Of a DNA stretch of 35,061 nucleotides, positions 15,548 through 24,214 are shown in pieces. This DNA is from Mycobacterium asiaticum (GTDB lineage Bacteria > Actinomycetota > Actinomycetes > Mycobacteriales > Mycobacteriaceae): contig NZ_LZKQ01000138.1 of NCBI RefSeq assembly GCF_001668675.1, forward strand, positions 1 to 35,061, given 5' to 3'. The translations under genes were made by a program, and so were the position numbers. The notes under the pieces were generated by a model. That model saw only the letters and a list, made by a program, of their open reading frames with translations. It ran no database searches and was not told the origin of the DNA. Within the stretch, counting starts at the first letter, position 1, and each line of letters starts with the position of its first letter.

Positions 15548-16753
15548 TCAGCGTGGCAATCCGAGAAGCTTCTCGCCGATGACGTTGCGCTGGATCTGCG
15601 AGCTGCCGGCATAGATTGTCGCGGCGCGGGAGTAGAGCAACTCGTCCATCCAGCATGCGGGGGAGTTCGGCGTGCCGGCTTCTGGCACCACCCGCGCTGC
15701 GCCGTTACCCGGCCCGTCCGGGCTCAACGCGTCGAGCCCCAGGATCTCTGCGGCGAGATCGGTGTAACGGCGGAAGTACTCGCTCCAGATGACCTTGCTG
15801 ATCGCGGCGTCGGCACCGGGCAGCTCGCCGTTCAGCGCCGAGGTAAGGCCGCGGTAGCCGCGGTAACGCATGATCTGCACGCGGGAGAAGCACCATGCCA
15901 ACCCATCTCGGATGCGCGGCTCGGTGTTCAGGCCGCGGTCGCGCGCGAGGTCGCACAACCGCTGCAGGTCGCGACCGAACTCCAGAGCGACCGTCGCCAC
16001 GGCTGAGCCGCGCTCGAACCCCAGCAGCGTCATCGCGGTGGCCCACCCGTTGCCGACCCCACCCAGCACATTGCCCGCGGGAGTGCGGGCATCGGTGCAG
16101 AACACCTCGCTGAAAGACGAATGGCCGGCGGCGTTGACGATCGACCGGACGAGGATGCCCGGCTGATCGATCGGCACCAGCAGCAACGACAACCCCTTGT
16201 GCTTGGGCACGGTCGCGTCCGTGCGCGCCAACAGGAAGATCCAATTCGCCGTGTCACCGGCCGACGTCCATATCTTCTGGCCGTTGATCACCCATTCGTC
16301 GCCGTCGAGCACGGCACGGGTGCGCACGGCCGCCAGGTCCGACCCGGCGTCGGGTTCGGAGAAGCCCTGGCACCAGCGGTCCTCGCCGGACAGGATGCGC
16401 GGCAGAAAATGCGCCTTCTGCTCTTCGGAGCCGACGGCGATCAGGGTGTTGCCGAGCAGATCGATGCCGAGCAGGTCGTTCTCGGCGCGTTCCGGCGCGC
16501 CCACTCGGTTGAACTCCTCGGCGAGCACCACCTGCTCGAGGGGGGAGAGGCCACCGCCGCCATACTCTTTGGGCCACGACACCGCCACCAGTCCGGCGGC
16601 GGCCAGCGACTGCCGCCACCGCCCGGCGAAGTCCTCGCGCTCTTCGGGTGCAAGGGCGCCGAGGCCGGACCAGCAGGCCGGCAACTGATCGGCCAGGAAC
16701 TCGCGGATGCGATGGGCAAAAGCCCTGACCTCCGGCGGATAGGTGATATCCAC
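15548..16753 (-). CDS. fadE17: Acyl-CoA dehydrogenase subunit FadE17
   Basis: The frame starts at GTG 16753 and gives 401 residues. Conserved blocks are [43 protein letters not shown] (FAD/substrate loop), [17 protein letters not shown] and the C-terminal [22 protein letters not shown]. In the last block YAG stands where ordinary acyl-CoA dehydrogenases have the catalytic YEG glutamate. That is usual for the heterotetrameric steroid-type enzymes, whose base sits elsewhere. It partners FadE18. The gene lies 15 bp downstream of echA13 and belongs to the unit repressed by Mce3R in M. tuberculosis (known for Rv1933c-Rv1935c). Confidence 0.9.
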   Translation of the reverse strand: MDITYPPEVRAFAHRIREFLADQLPACWSGLGALAPEEREDFAGRWRQSLAAAGLVAVSWPKEYGGGGLSPLEQVVLAEEFNRVGAPERAENDLLGIDLLGNTLIAVGSEEQKAHFLPRILSGEDRWCQGFSEPDAGSDLAAVRTRAVLDGDEWVINGQKIWTSAGDTANWIFLLARTDATVPKHKGLSLLLVPIDQPGILVRSIVNAAGHSSFSEVFCTDARTPAGNVLGGVGNGWATAMTLLGFERGSAVATVALEFGRDLQRLCDLARDRGLNTEPRIRDGLAWCFSRVQIMRYRGYRGLTSALNGELPGADAAISKVIWSEYFRRYTDLAAEILGLDALSPDGPGNGAARVVPEAGTPNSPACWMDELLYSRAATIYAGSSQIQRNVIGEKLLGLPR

Positions 16754-16768
16754 GTCGGGTGCCCCTCT

Positions 16769-17719
16769 TCAGGGCCGCTGCTTGTCGGCCGCCAGTATTT
16801 CGGGAGCGCCGCGCCAGTCGTCCAAGCCGTACTCGACAGTTCCGTAGGACAGCTGTCCGCCGGTCACCTCGGCCCAGTGGGCGTGGTTGAGCTGATGGAT
16901 CTTGAAACACCCGTCCAGGGCGGTCGTGAAACCCATCGCGTCGACGGTCTGATTGACCGATTCCTTGATCAGCAGCGCCGCCAGCGTCGGCACCTTCGCG
17001 ATTCGGCGGGCGAATGCGATTGTGCTGTCCGTCAATTCGTCGGGAGGAAAAACCTTGCTGACCATCCCGAGCTGGTGGGCCTCATCGGCACCGATCGAGT
17101 CGCCGGTGAGCAGAAGTTCTTTCGCCTTGCGCGGGCCGAACTCCCACGGATGGCCGAAGTACTCCACGCCGCACATGCCCAGCCGGGTACCGACGACGTC
17201 GGCGAACACGGTGTCTTGGCTGGCCACGATCAGGTCGCAGCACCACGCCAGCATCAGGCCCGCGGACAGCACCGTCCCGTGGACCTGGGCAATGGTGATC
17301 TTGCGCAGGTTGCGCCACCGCTTGGTGTTCTCGAAGTAGTAGTGCCATTCCTGGCGATTGCGCGACTCCACGCCGCCGAAGCTGCCGCCATTGCATTGGT
17401 AGCTAGGGTGCTGGTCCGGTCCCGGCGTGCGCTCGCGAACGTCGTCGGTTGAACCGAGGTCGTGCCCGGCCGAGAATGCCGGGCCCGCGCCGCGCAGGAT
17501 CACCACGCGGACGGCGTCGTCCGCTTCGGCGAGCTCGAACGCGGCACCGAGTTCCACCAGCAGTCCGCGGGTTTGCGCGTTTCGCTGCTTCGGCCGGTCC
17601 AGCGTGATCGCCGCGATCCGGCCGTCGTCGATCGTCTCGTAGCGCAGGAACGTGAAGTCGGTTCCGCGCCGCTCCCCGTTGGGCCGGTGATCGATCGAAC
17701 TCACCCCGGTAACGCTCAT
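16769..17719 (-). CDS. echA13: Enoyl-CoA hydratase/isomerase-family protein EchA13
   Basis: ATG at 17719, five bases after GAGGAG, gives 316 residues. The crotonase fold is seen in ITLDRPKQRNAQTRGLLVELGAAF, the oxyanion-hole segment GPAFSAGHDLGS and VHGTVLSAGLMLAWCCDLIVAS. The two glutamates of classical hydratases are not in their usual text: QPE is replaced by ADVVG, and PGAGGTQRL by MCGVEYFGHPW. The reaction may therefore differ from simple hydration, or a different acid (Glu in GVEYF) may serve. An insert of about 35 residues (RERTPGPDQ...RQEWHYYFENTKRW) lengthens the protein. It heads the operon with fadE17 and fadE18 and faces the Rv1936-like gene across a shared promoter region. Confidence 0.88.
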   Translation of the reverse strand: MSVTGVSSIDHRPNGERRGTDFTFLRYETIDDGRIAAITLDRPKQRNAQTRGLLVELGAAFELAEADDAVRVVILRGAGPAFSAGHDLGSTDDVRERTPGPDQHPSYQCNGGSFGGVESRNRQEWHYYFENTKRWRNLRKITIAQVHGTVLSAGLMLAWCCDLIVASQDTVFADVVGTRLGMCGVEYFGHPWEFGPRKAKELLLTGDSIGADEAHQLGMVSKVFPPDELTDSTIAFARRIAKVPTLAALLIKESVNQTVDAMGFTTALDGCFKIHQLNHAHWAEVTGGQLSYGTVEYGLDDWRGAPEILAADKQRP

Positions 17720-17936
17720 AACGGCTCCTCGCTGCTCAATGCACACGGCGAACGGGTGACCCGTGCGAGATTACGCGCGCATTCCGCATTATGTCCATAG
17801 ACAGTACGCGCTACTAACGCAGCGATCCGAAAGAATCAGCAAGCAACAAGGCTCTTGTGTACAACGAAGTATCTTGCTAGTACTGTGATAGACCTACAGA
17901 CCGGCCGACCTGGCACCCGACGACGAAGGGTTAACG
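17720..17936. promoter_or_regulatory. Divergent promoter region echA13 / Rv1936-like gene with candidate Mce3R boxes
   Basis: Reading the minus strand, GTACTGTCTATGGACATAAT (17788-17807) matches the 20-bp element also found at 26462-26481 and 29714-29733. Its CATAAT end could be the -10 of the echA13 promoter. On the plus strand a partial copy, GTACTGTGATAGACC (17880-17894), lies about 45 bp before the Rv1936-like start, with TACTGT as a possible -10. A TTGT-GT-ACAA dyad lies at 17855-17864. In M. tuberculosis the TetR regulator Mce3R represses both flanking operons, so these are candidate operators; binding is inference. Confidence 0.6.
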
Positions 17937-19046
17937 ATGGAGATCGGAATCTTCCTGATGCCGGCCCATCCACCGGAGCGCACCCTGTACGACGCGACCC
18001 AGTGGGATCTCGACATCATCGAGCTGGCCGACCGGCTCGGATATGTGGAGGCCTGGGTCGGCGAACACTTCACCGTGCCCTGGGAGCCGATCTGCGCGCC
18101 GGATCTACTGCTGGCGCAGGCGCTGTTGCGAACCAAGAACATCAAGCTCGCACCGGGCGCACACCTGCTGCCCTATCATCACCCGGTCGAATTGGCGCAC
18201 CGCGTAGCGTATTTCGACCACCTCGCTCAGGGCCGCTTCATGCTGGGCGTGGGCGCCAGCGGCATTCCCGGCGACTGGGCGCTGTATGACGTCGACGGCA
18301 AGAACGGTGAACACCGCGAGATGACCCGCGAAGCGCTGGAGATCATGCTGCGCATCTGGACCGAGGACGCACCCTGGGAACATCGCGGAAAGTATTGGAA
18401 CGCCAACGGGATCGCGCCGATGTTCGAGGGTCTGATGCGGCGCCACATCAAGCCGTTCCAGAATCCGCATCCGCCCATCGGTGTCACCGGCTTCAGCGCG
18501 GGCTCCGAGACGCTCAAGCTGGCCGGTGAACGCGGTTATCTGCCGATGAGTCTCGACCTCAACACCGAATACGTTGCCACGCACTGGGATGCGGTGCTCG
18601 AAGGCGCCGAGCGCAGCGGTCGCACGCCGGACCGCCGCGACTGGCGGTTGGTGCGTGAGGTGCTGGTGGCCGAGACCGACGAGCAAGCCTTCCGTTACGC
18701 CGTCGACGGCGCGATGGGGCGCGCCATGCGCGAGTACACCTTGCCGACCTTCCGCATGTTCGGCATGACCAAGTTCTACAAGCACCACTCCTCCGTCGCC
18801 GACGACGACGTGACCGCGGAATACCTCGCCGAGAACACCTTCGTGGTCGGTTCGGTCGACACGGTGGTCGACAAGCTGGAGGCCACCTACGATCAGGTCG
18901 GCGGATTCGGCCATTTGTTGGTGCTCGGGTTCGACTACCGGGAGAACCCGGGACCTTGGAAGGAATCGCTGCGACTGCTGGCCGAGGAAGTCATGCCCAG
19001 ACTCAACGCCCGCATCGCCCGCAAGCCAGTCGCGTTGGTCGTCTAG
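17937..19046 (+). CDS. LLM-class flavin/F420-dependent monooxygenase, Rv1936-like
   Basis: ATG at 17937, after GAAGGG, gives 369 residues, equal to Rv1936. It is a luciferase-like TIM barrel: MEIGIFLMPAHPP, then VEAWVGEHFTVPWEPICAPDLLLAQ, KLAPGAHLLPYHHPVELAHRVAYFDHLAQGRFMLGVG, and the phosphate-binding VTGFSAGSETLKLAGERGYLP. Such enzymes take reduced FMN (or F420) from a partner and oxidise a lipid-like substrate. The flavin reductase three genes downstream is the natural partner. It opens the six-gene operon ending with the SDR at 24985, and the next gene begins 2 bp after its stop. Confidence 0.9.
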   Translation: MEIGIFLMPAHPPERTLYDATQWDLDIIELADRLGYVEAWVGEHFTVPWEPICAPDLLLAQALLRTKNIKLAPGAHLLPYHHPVELAHRVAYFDHLAQGRFMLGVGASGIPGDWALYDVDGKNGEHREMTREALEIMLRIWTEDAPWEHRGKYWNANGIAPMFEGLMRRHIKPFQNPHPPIGVTGFSAGSETLKLAGERGYLPMSLDLNTEYVATHWDAVLEGAERSGRTPDRRDWRLVREVLVAETDEQAFRYAVDGAMGRAMREYTLPTFRMFGMTKFYKHHSSVADDDVTAEYLAENTFVVGSVDTVVDKLEATYDQVGGFGHLLVLGFDYRENPGPWKESLRLLAEEVMPRLNARIARKPVALVV

Positions 19047-19048
19047 CG

Positions 19049-21565
19049 GTGTCGGTCATGCCGGTTCGTCAGGTCACCGTCGGTTATTCGGACGGGGCGC
19101 ACAAAATCATGCCGGTCCGGCCGGACCAGACGATGCTCGATGCCGCCGAGGAGCACGGCGTCGCCATCGTCAACGAATGTCAGAGCGGGATCTGTGGCAC
19201 CTGCGTCGCTTCATGTATCACCGGCACGTACGAGATGGGACGCACCGAAGGCCTGTCCGATGTCGAGCGTGCCGACCGAAAGATCCTGACCTGCCAGACC
19301 TTCGCCACCTCGGACTGCCGCATCGAGGTGCAATACCCGGCCGACGACAACGCCGCGCTGTTGGTCACCGGCGACGCGCTGGTGACCGCAGTAGAGCTGA
19401 TGTCGCCCAGCACCGCCCTGTTGCGCCTCGACATCTCGGACTGGGGAGAAACGCTGCACTACAAGGCCGGCCAATTCGCCCAGCTGCAGGTGCCGGGCAC
19501 CGACATCTGGCGCAACTACTCCTACGCCCACCCGGCCGACGGCTGCGGGGAACTGGAATTCATCATCCGGTTGCTGCCCGACGGAGTGATGTCGAACTAT
19601 CTGCGCGACCGCGCCAAGCCCGGGGACCGAATCTCTCTGCGGTGCAGCAAGGGCAGCTTCTACCTACGGCCCGTGGTGCGGCCGGTGATCCTGATCGCGG
19701 GCGGCACCGGTCTCTCGGCGATCCTGGCGATGGCGCAGAGCCTGGATGCGCACACCAGTCAGCCGGTCTATCTGCTCTACGGGGTCACCGACGCCGCGGA
19801 TCTGTGCAAGCTCGACGAACTCAAGGATTTACAGCGTCGGGTCGTCGCCGTGGACGTGCGCGTCACCGTGGTCAAGTCCAGCGACGGGTGGGATGGGCGC
19901 ACCGGACTGGTCACCGACCTGCTGGACGAGCGGATGCTGGCCGGTAGCGACGCCGACGTCTACCTGTGCGGCCCGGCGCCGATGGTTGAGGCCACCCGAA
20001 GCTGGTTGGGCGACAATGGGTTCCACCGCGTCGGGTTGTATTACGAGAAGTTCGTGCCCAGCGGGGCGGCCAAGAGCCGCACCCCCGTCCGCCTTGACCA
20101 GGCGCGGCTGGACGTCGATGACATCAGGCGGCGCGGTCGTGGCACGGCCGTGATCATCGGCGGCAGCATCGCCGGCATCGCGGCAGCGAAGGTGTGCAGC
20201 GAGACCTTCGAGCGCGTCATCGTGCTGGAACAAGACGACGCACACCGGCGCCGCGAAGGTCGGCCCGGCGCGGCTCAGGGCTGGCATCTGCACCATCTGC
20301 TCACCGCCGGGCAGATCGAGTTGGAGCGTTTATTCCCCGGCATTGTCGACGACATGGTCAAAGAGGGCGCATTCAAGGTCGACATGGCCGCGCAATACCG
20401 GATCAGGCTGGGCGGGTCGTGGAAGAAGCCGGGCACCAGTGACATCGAGATCGTCTGCGCCGGAAGGCCGCTGCTCGAGTGGTGCGTGCGGCGCCGGCTC
20501 GACGGCGAGCCCCGAATCGACTTCCGCTACGAATCCGAGGTGACCGACCTGGTACTCGACCGTGCGAACAACAGCATCATCGGCGTCGCGGTGGGGGAGG
20601 ACGCCCAGGTCATTCCCGCCGAGTTCGTCGTCGACGCATCAGGCAAGAACACCCGGGTGCCGGAGTTCCTGGAGCGCTTGGGAATCGGCGCGCCGGAAGT
20701 CGAACAGGACATCATCAACTGCTTCTACTCGACCATGCAGCACCGTGTTCCGCCCGAGCGGCAGTGGCAGGACAAGGTGATGGTGATCTGCTACGCCTAC
20801 CGTCCCTTTGAAGACACCTACGCCGCGCAGTATTACACCGACAGTTCCCGCACGCTGCTGTCCACGTCTTTGGTGGCCTACAACTGTTATTCCCCGCCGC
20901 GGACGGCGAAGGAGTTTCGCGAGTTCGCCGACCGGATGCCGTCACCCATCGTGGGCGAGAACATCGACGGGCTGGAACCGGCGTCGCCGATCTACAACTT
21001 CCGTTACCCGAACATGCTGCGCCTGCATTACGAGAAGAAGCGAAACCTGCCGCGCGCACTGGTGGCGGTCGGAGACGCTTACACCAGCGCCGACCCGGTC
21101 TCGGGGTTAGGAATGAGTCTGGCGCTCAAGGAGGTTCGCGAGATGCAGGTGCTGCTGGCCAAATACGGTCCGGGGCACCGGGAGTTACCGCGCCGCTACT
21201 ACCGCTCGATCGCCAAGATGGCCGACACCGCCTGGTTCGTGATCCGTGAGCAGAATCTGCGGTTCAACTGGATGAAGGACGTACAGAAAAAGCGTCCGTT
21301 CTACTTCGGCGTCCTGACCTGGTACATGGATCGGTTGCTGGAACTGGTGCACGACGACCTCGACGCGTACCGGGAGTTCCTGGCCGTGGTCCACCTCGTC
21401 AAACCGCCGCTGGCGCTGATGAGACCGGGCATTGCGTCACGAGTGCTCGGCAAGTGGGCCCGCACCCGACTGTCCGGCGAGAAGACACTGATCGCTCGCA
21501 ACTACGAGAATCGGCCCGTACCAGTCGAACCCGTCGACCAGCTGGTCGGCGCCAGCAGACCATGA
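19049..21565 (+). CDS. Ferredoxin-reductase / FAD-hydroxylase fusion protein, Rv1937-like
   Basis: I place the start at GTG 19049 (838 residues, close to the 839 of Rv1937); ATG 19058 is an alternative. Three parts are joined. Residues 1-95 are a plant-type 2Fe-2S ferredoxin with Cys44, 49, 52 and 82 (C-x4-C-x2-C-x29-C). Residues about 100-345 are a ferredoxin-NADP-reductase module with the flavin motif RNYSYA and the nucleotide motif IAGGTGLSAILAM. Residues about 365-838 are a FAD-dependent monooxygenase-like domain with VIIGGSIAGIAAAKV and GDAYTSADPVSGLGMSLAL. The protein thus carries an NAD(P)H-to-flavin electron path and a second flavin in one chain, which suggests a self-sufficient hydroxylase or epoxidase. 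The substrate is unknown. It lies directly before ephB. Confidence 0.87.
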   Translation: MSVMPVRQVTVGYSDGAHKIMPVRPDQTMLDAAEEHGVAIVNECQSGICGTCVASCITGTYEMGRTEGLSDVERADRKILTCQTFATSDCRIEVQYPADDNAALLVTGDALVTAVELMSPSTALLRLDISDWGETLHYKAGQFAQLQVPGTDIWRNYSYAHPADGCGELEFIIRLLPDGVMSNYLRDRAKPGDRISLRCSKGSFYLRPVVRPVILIAGGTGLSAILAMAQSLDAHTSQPVYLLYGVTDAADLCKLDELKDLQRRVVAVDVRVTVVKSSDGWDGRTGLVTDLLDERMLAGSDADVYLCGPAPMVEATRSWLGDNGFHRVGLYYEKFVPSGAAKSRTPVRLDQARLDVDDIRRRGRGTAVIIGGSIAGIAAAKVCSETFERVIVLEQDDAHRRREGRPGAAQGWHLHHLLTAGQIELERLFPGIVDDMVKEGAFKVDMAAQYRIRLGGSWKKPGTSDIEIVCAGRPLLEWCVRRRLDGEPRIDFRYESEVTDLVLDRANNSIIGVAVGEDAQVIPAEFVVDASGKNTRVPEFLERLGIGAPEVEQDIINCFYSTMQHRVPPERQWQDKVMVICYAYRPFEDTYAAQYYTDSSRTLLSTSLVAYNCYSPPRTAKEFREFADRMPSPIVGENIDGLEPASPIYNFRYPNMLRLHYEKKRNLPRALVAVGDAYTSADPVSGLGMSLALKEVREMQVLLAKYGPGHRELPRRYYRSIAKMADTAWFVIREQNLRFNWMKDVQKKRPFYFGVLTWYMDRLLELVHDDLDAYREFLAVVHLVKPPLALMRPGIASRVLGKWARTRLSGEKTLIARNYENRPVPVEPVDQLVGASRP

Positions 21566-21576
21566 GGGAGGCGACC

Positions 21577-22632
21577 ATGGCGCAGGTTCATCGAACGCTG
21601 AACTGCCGGGGCACTCGGATCCATGCCGTGGAACAGGGTGAGGGTCCGATGGTGGTGCTGATCCATGGCTTTCCGGAGTCGTGGTACTCCTGGCGCCACC
21701 AGTTACCCGCCCTCGCCGATGCCGGCTACCGCGTGGTGGCCATCGACCAGCGCGGTTACGGCCGCTCGTCGAAGTACTTCCTGAACTCGGCCTACCGCAT
21801 CAAAGAATTGATCGGCGACATCGTCGGTGTGATCGACGCCTACGGCGAGGATAACGCTTACGTGGTGGGTCACGACTGGGGCGCGCCGGTCGCCTGGACC
21901 TTCGCGTGGCTGCACCCGGATCGGTGCGCCGGCGTGGTCGGCATCAGCGTGCCGTTCGCGGGTCGCGGTGTGATCGGGTTGCCGGGCAGCCCATTCGGCG
22001 AGCACCGCCCGAACGACTACCACGTGGAACTGGCCGGAGAAGGCCGAGTCTGGTACCAGGACTACTTCGCGGCGCAGGACGGCGTCATCGCCGAAATCGA
22101 AGAAGACGTCCACTCATGGCTGCTGGGCCTCACCTATACGGTGTCGGGCGAAGGAATGATGGCGGCCACAAAGGCCGCCGTCGACGCCGGGGTCGACCTG
22201 GCGTCGATGGACCCGATCGACGTGATCCGGGCGGGCCCGCTGTGCATGACACAGGGAGCAAAGCTCAAAGACGCGTTCCTCTATCCCGAGACGATGCCCG
22301 CCTGGTTCACCGACGTCGACGTCGATTTCTACGCAGGCGAATTCGAGCGCTCCGGTTTCGGCGGCCCGCTGAGCTTCTACCACAACATCGACAATGACTG
22401 GCATGACCTGGCGGACCAGGAGGGCAAGCCGCTGACCCCGCCTGCGCTGTTCATCGGCGGCGAATACGACGTCGGGACCACCTGGGGGGCTGAAGCGCTG
22501 CAGCGGGCGGACGAGGTGATGTCGGACTTCCGCGGCTCGCACTTGATTTCCGATGTCGGCCACTGGATTCAGCAGGAGGCGCCGGAGGAAACCAACCGGC
22601 TACTACTGGAATTCCTTGATGGACTTCGCTGA
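21577..22632 (+). CDS. ephB: Epoxide hydrolase EphB
   Basis: I chose ATG 21577, seven bases after GGGAGG, over an upstream ATG at 21562; it gives 351 residues. The alpha/beta-hydrolase epoxide hydrolase motifs are all present: oxyanion hole HGFPESW (30-36), nucleophile Asp100 in VGHDWGAPVAW, and catalytic His near 329 in DVGHWIQQEAPEE. Sequence identity to M. tuberculosis EphB (Rv1938) is evidently high through GISVPFAGRGVIGLPGSPFGE and GGPLSFYHNIDNDWHDLAD. It opens epoxides to diols, probably the product of a neighbouring monooxygenase. Its stop overlaps the next start (TGATG). Confidence 0.95.
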   Translation: MAQVHRTLNCRGTRIHAVEQGEGPMVVLIHGFPESWYSWRHQLPALADAGYRVVAIDQRGYGRSSKYFLNSAYRIKELIGDIVGVIDAYGEDNAYVVGHDWGAPVAWTFAWLHPDRCAGVVGISVPFAGRGVIGLPGSPFGEHRPNDYHVELAGEGRVWYQDYFAAQDGVIAEIEEDVHSWLLGLTYTVSGEGMMAATKAAVDAGVDLASMDPIDVIRAGPLCMTQGAKLKDAFLYPETMPAWFTDVDVDFYAGEFERSGFGGPLSFYHNIDNDWHDLADQEGKPLTPPALFIGGEYDVGTTWGAEALQRADEVMSDFRGSHLISDVGHWIQQEAPEETNRLLLEFLDGLR

Positions 22633-23129
22633 TGATTATTGACCGACTGGACGAGACGACGTTGCGGCGGGCGTTCGGCTGCTTCCCGTCCGGCGTCGTC
22701 GCGGTCTGCGCGGCGGTCGACGGGGTGCCGGTCGGGATGGCCGCGAGTTCGTTCACCTGCGTTTCTCTCGACCCGCCGTTGGTGTCTGTGTGCATTCAGC
22801 TTTCCTCGGCAACGTGGCCGCGGTTGCGGGAGCGGCCGTACCTCGGCCTCAGCGTGCTGGCCGAGCAGCATGACGAGGCCTGTATCAGCCTGTCCCGTAA
22901 GGAAGGTGATCGGTTCGCGGGCGTCGGGTGGACCGAGCTGCCCAGCGGCAGCGTGGTCGTCGAGGGAGCCGCGGCCCGGCTGGAATGCCGGCTTCGCGAC
23001 GAGCTTGCGGCCGGGGACCATCTGATCGCGGTGCTCGAGGTTCGCTCGTTGACCGCCGACCCGCAGGTACCGCCACTCATTTTCCACGGTAGCCGGCTTC
23101 GGCGGCTGGCAGTCCAGGACCGCGCATGA
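22632..23129 (+). CDS. Flavin reductase-like protein, Rv1939-like
   Basis: ATG at 22632 shares a base with the ephB stop and gives 165 residues (Rv1939 is about 171). It is a member of the HpaC/NtaB split-barrel flavin reductases: LRRAFGCFPSGVVAVCA, GMAASSFTCVSLDPPLVSVCI, then RFAGVGWTELPSGSVVVEGAAARLEC and HLIAVLEV. It would use NAD(P)H to reduce FMN for the luciferase-like enzyme at the head of the operon, making a two-component monooxygenase. It overlaps the next gene by 4 bp (ATGA). Confidence 0.88.
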   Translation: MIIDRLDETTLRRAFGCFPSGVVAVCAAVDGVPVGMAASSFTCVSLDPPLVSVCIQLSSATWPRLRERPYLGLSVLAEQHDEACISLSRKEGDRFAGVGWTELPSGSVVVEGAAARLECRLRDELAAGDHLIAVLEVRSLTADPQVPPLIFHGSRLRRLAVQDRA

Positions 23130-24211
23130 AGACGACCGATGTGCGGGTGCGGCGTGCGATCACCGCGCTGGCCGCCGGACGGCCCGTCGTCCTCAGTGAC
23201 GGCACCGACGGCGACGGCCAGCTGGTGTTCGCCGCCGAGGCCGCGACCCCGGCGTTGCTGCACTTCGTCATCCGCCATACCTCGGGCTACGTGCGAGTCG
23301 CGCTGCCGGGCCACGAATGTGTCCGGTTGAACCTTCCGCCGGTGTCGAGCGCCGCCGAAGGTGCCAGCGCCCATTGCGTGTCGGTGGACACCCGCGGCAC
23401 CGGCACCGGCATCTCGGGCGCGGATCGCGCGCGGACCATCGCCGCGCTCGCGTCACCCGCCACAGTCGCCTCGGATCTGCAGCGCCCGGGTCACGTGGTC
23501 CCGGTCCGGGCCGAGCCCGACGGGGTGCTGAGCCGACGCGGGCCCGGGGAGGCGGCAACCGATCTGGCATTCCTTGCGGGGCGGGGACGGTGCGCGGCTT
23601 TCAGTGAGATCGTCTCGCGCCGCGATCCCACGCTGGTGGCTCGTGGCCCCGAGGCGGTGGAGTTCGCGGTAGCACACGGATTGGCCGTGGTGTCCATGGC
23701 CGAGTTGGTGGCGTACCGACGCCGAACCGAGCCGCAGGTGGTTCGGCTGACGGAGACGATCCTGCCCACCCGGGCGGGCAACTGCCGGGCGATCGGATAC
23801 CGGGATGTGTACGACGGTGGCGAACACCTGGCGCTGATCGTGGGAGCCACCGGTGCGGGGGTCCCGCTGCCGTTGCACGTCCACGTCGAGTGCCTGACCG
23901 GAGACGTGTTCGGCTCCAACGCTTGTCGGTGTGGTGACGAACTCAACCGTGCCATGACCAGAATGAGGGCTCAGGCGGGTGGTGTTGTGCTGTATCTGCG
24001 CCCGTCCGGCCCACCGCGTGCGTGCGGTCTGTTCGCACCCGCGACCGCCGACACCCACCCGAACATCTCGGACACCGTCGCCTGGATGCTGCGCGATCTC
24101 GGCGTGTTCGCACTCCAATTGTCCGAGGAGGTGCCAGGATTCGGTCTTGTGTTATTCGGGGCGATTCGCGAGCAGGGCATCGGTACACAGACTCTCGCGG
24201 TCGCGGGCTGA
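23126..24211 (+). CDS. ribA1: RibA1: degenerate DHBP synthase / GTP cyclohydrolase II two-domain protein
   Basis: ATG at 23126 gives 361 residues; normal RibBA proteins are about 400-425. The N-terminal half follows DHBP synthase (SVDTRGTGTGISGADRARTI, PGHVVPVRAEPDGVLSRRG), but the acidic DDExRENEGDL loop is SDGTDGDGQLVF (24-35). The RxGHTEAAVDL motif has become RRGPGEAATDL, losing its histidine. The C-terminal half keeps the GTP cyclohydrolase II zinc cysteines (C256, C267, C269 in HVHVECLTGDVFGSNACRCGDEL). The catalytic YLRGQEGRGIGL text is YLRPSGPPRACGL, and much of the nucleotide-binding part is missing. Riboflavin synthesis by this protein is therefore doubtful. A flavin-linked or structural task in a monooxygenase operon is conceivable. 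Confidence 0.88.
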   Translation: MKTTDVRVRRAITALAAGRPVVLSDGTDGDGQLVFAAEAATPALLHFVIRHTSGYVRVALPGHECVRLNLPPVSSAAEGASAHCVSVDTRGTGTGISGADRARTIAALASPATVASDLQRPGHVVPVRAEPDGVLSRRGPGEAATDLAFLAGRGRCAAFSEIVSRRDPTLVARGPEAVEFAVAHGLAVVSMAELVAYRRRTEPQVVRLTETILPTRAGNCRAIGYRDVYDGGEHLALIVGATGAGVPLPLHVHVECLTGDVFGSNACRCGDELNRAMTRMRAQAGGVVLYLRPSGPPRACGLFAPATADTHPNISDTVAWMLRDLGVFALQLSEEVPGFGLVLFGAIREQGIGTQTLAVAG

Positions 24212-24214
24212 TCG

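Noticed and set aside
16121..17452. 443-codon plus-strand frame
   Set aside because: Antisense shadow of fadE17 and echA13.
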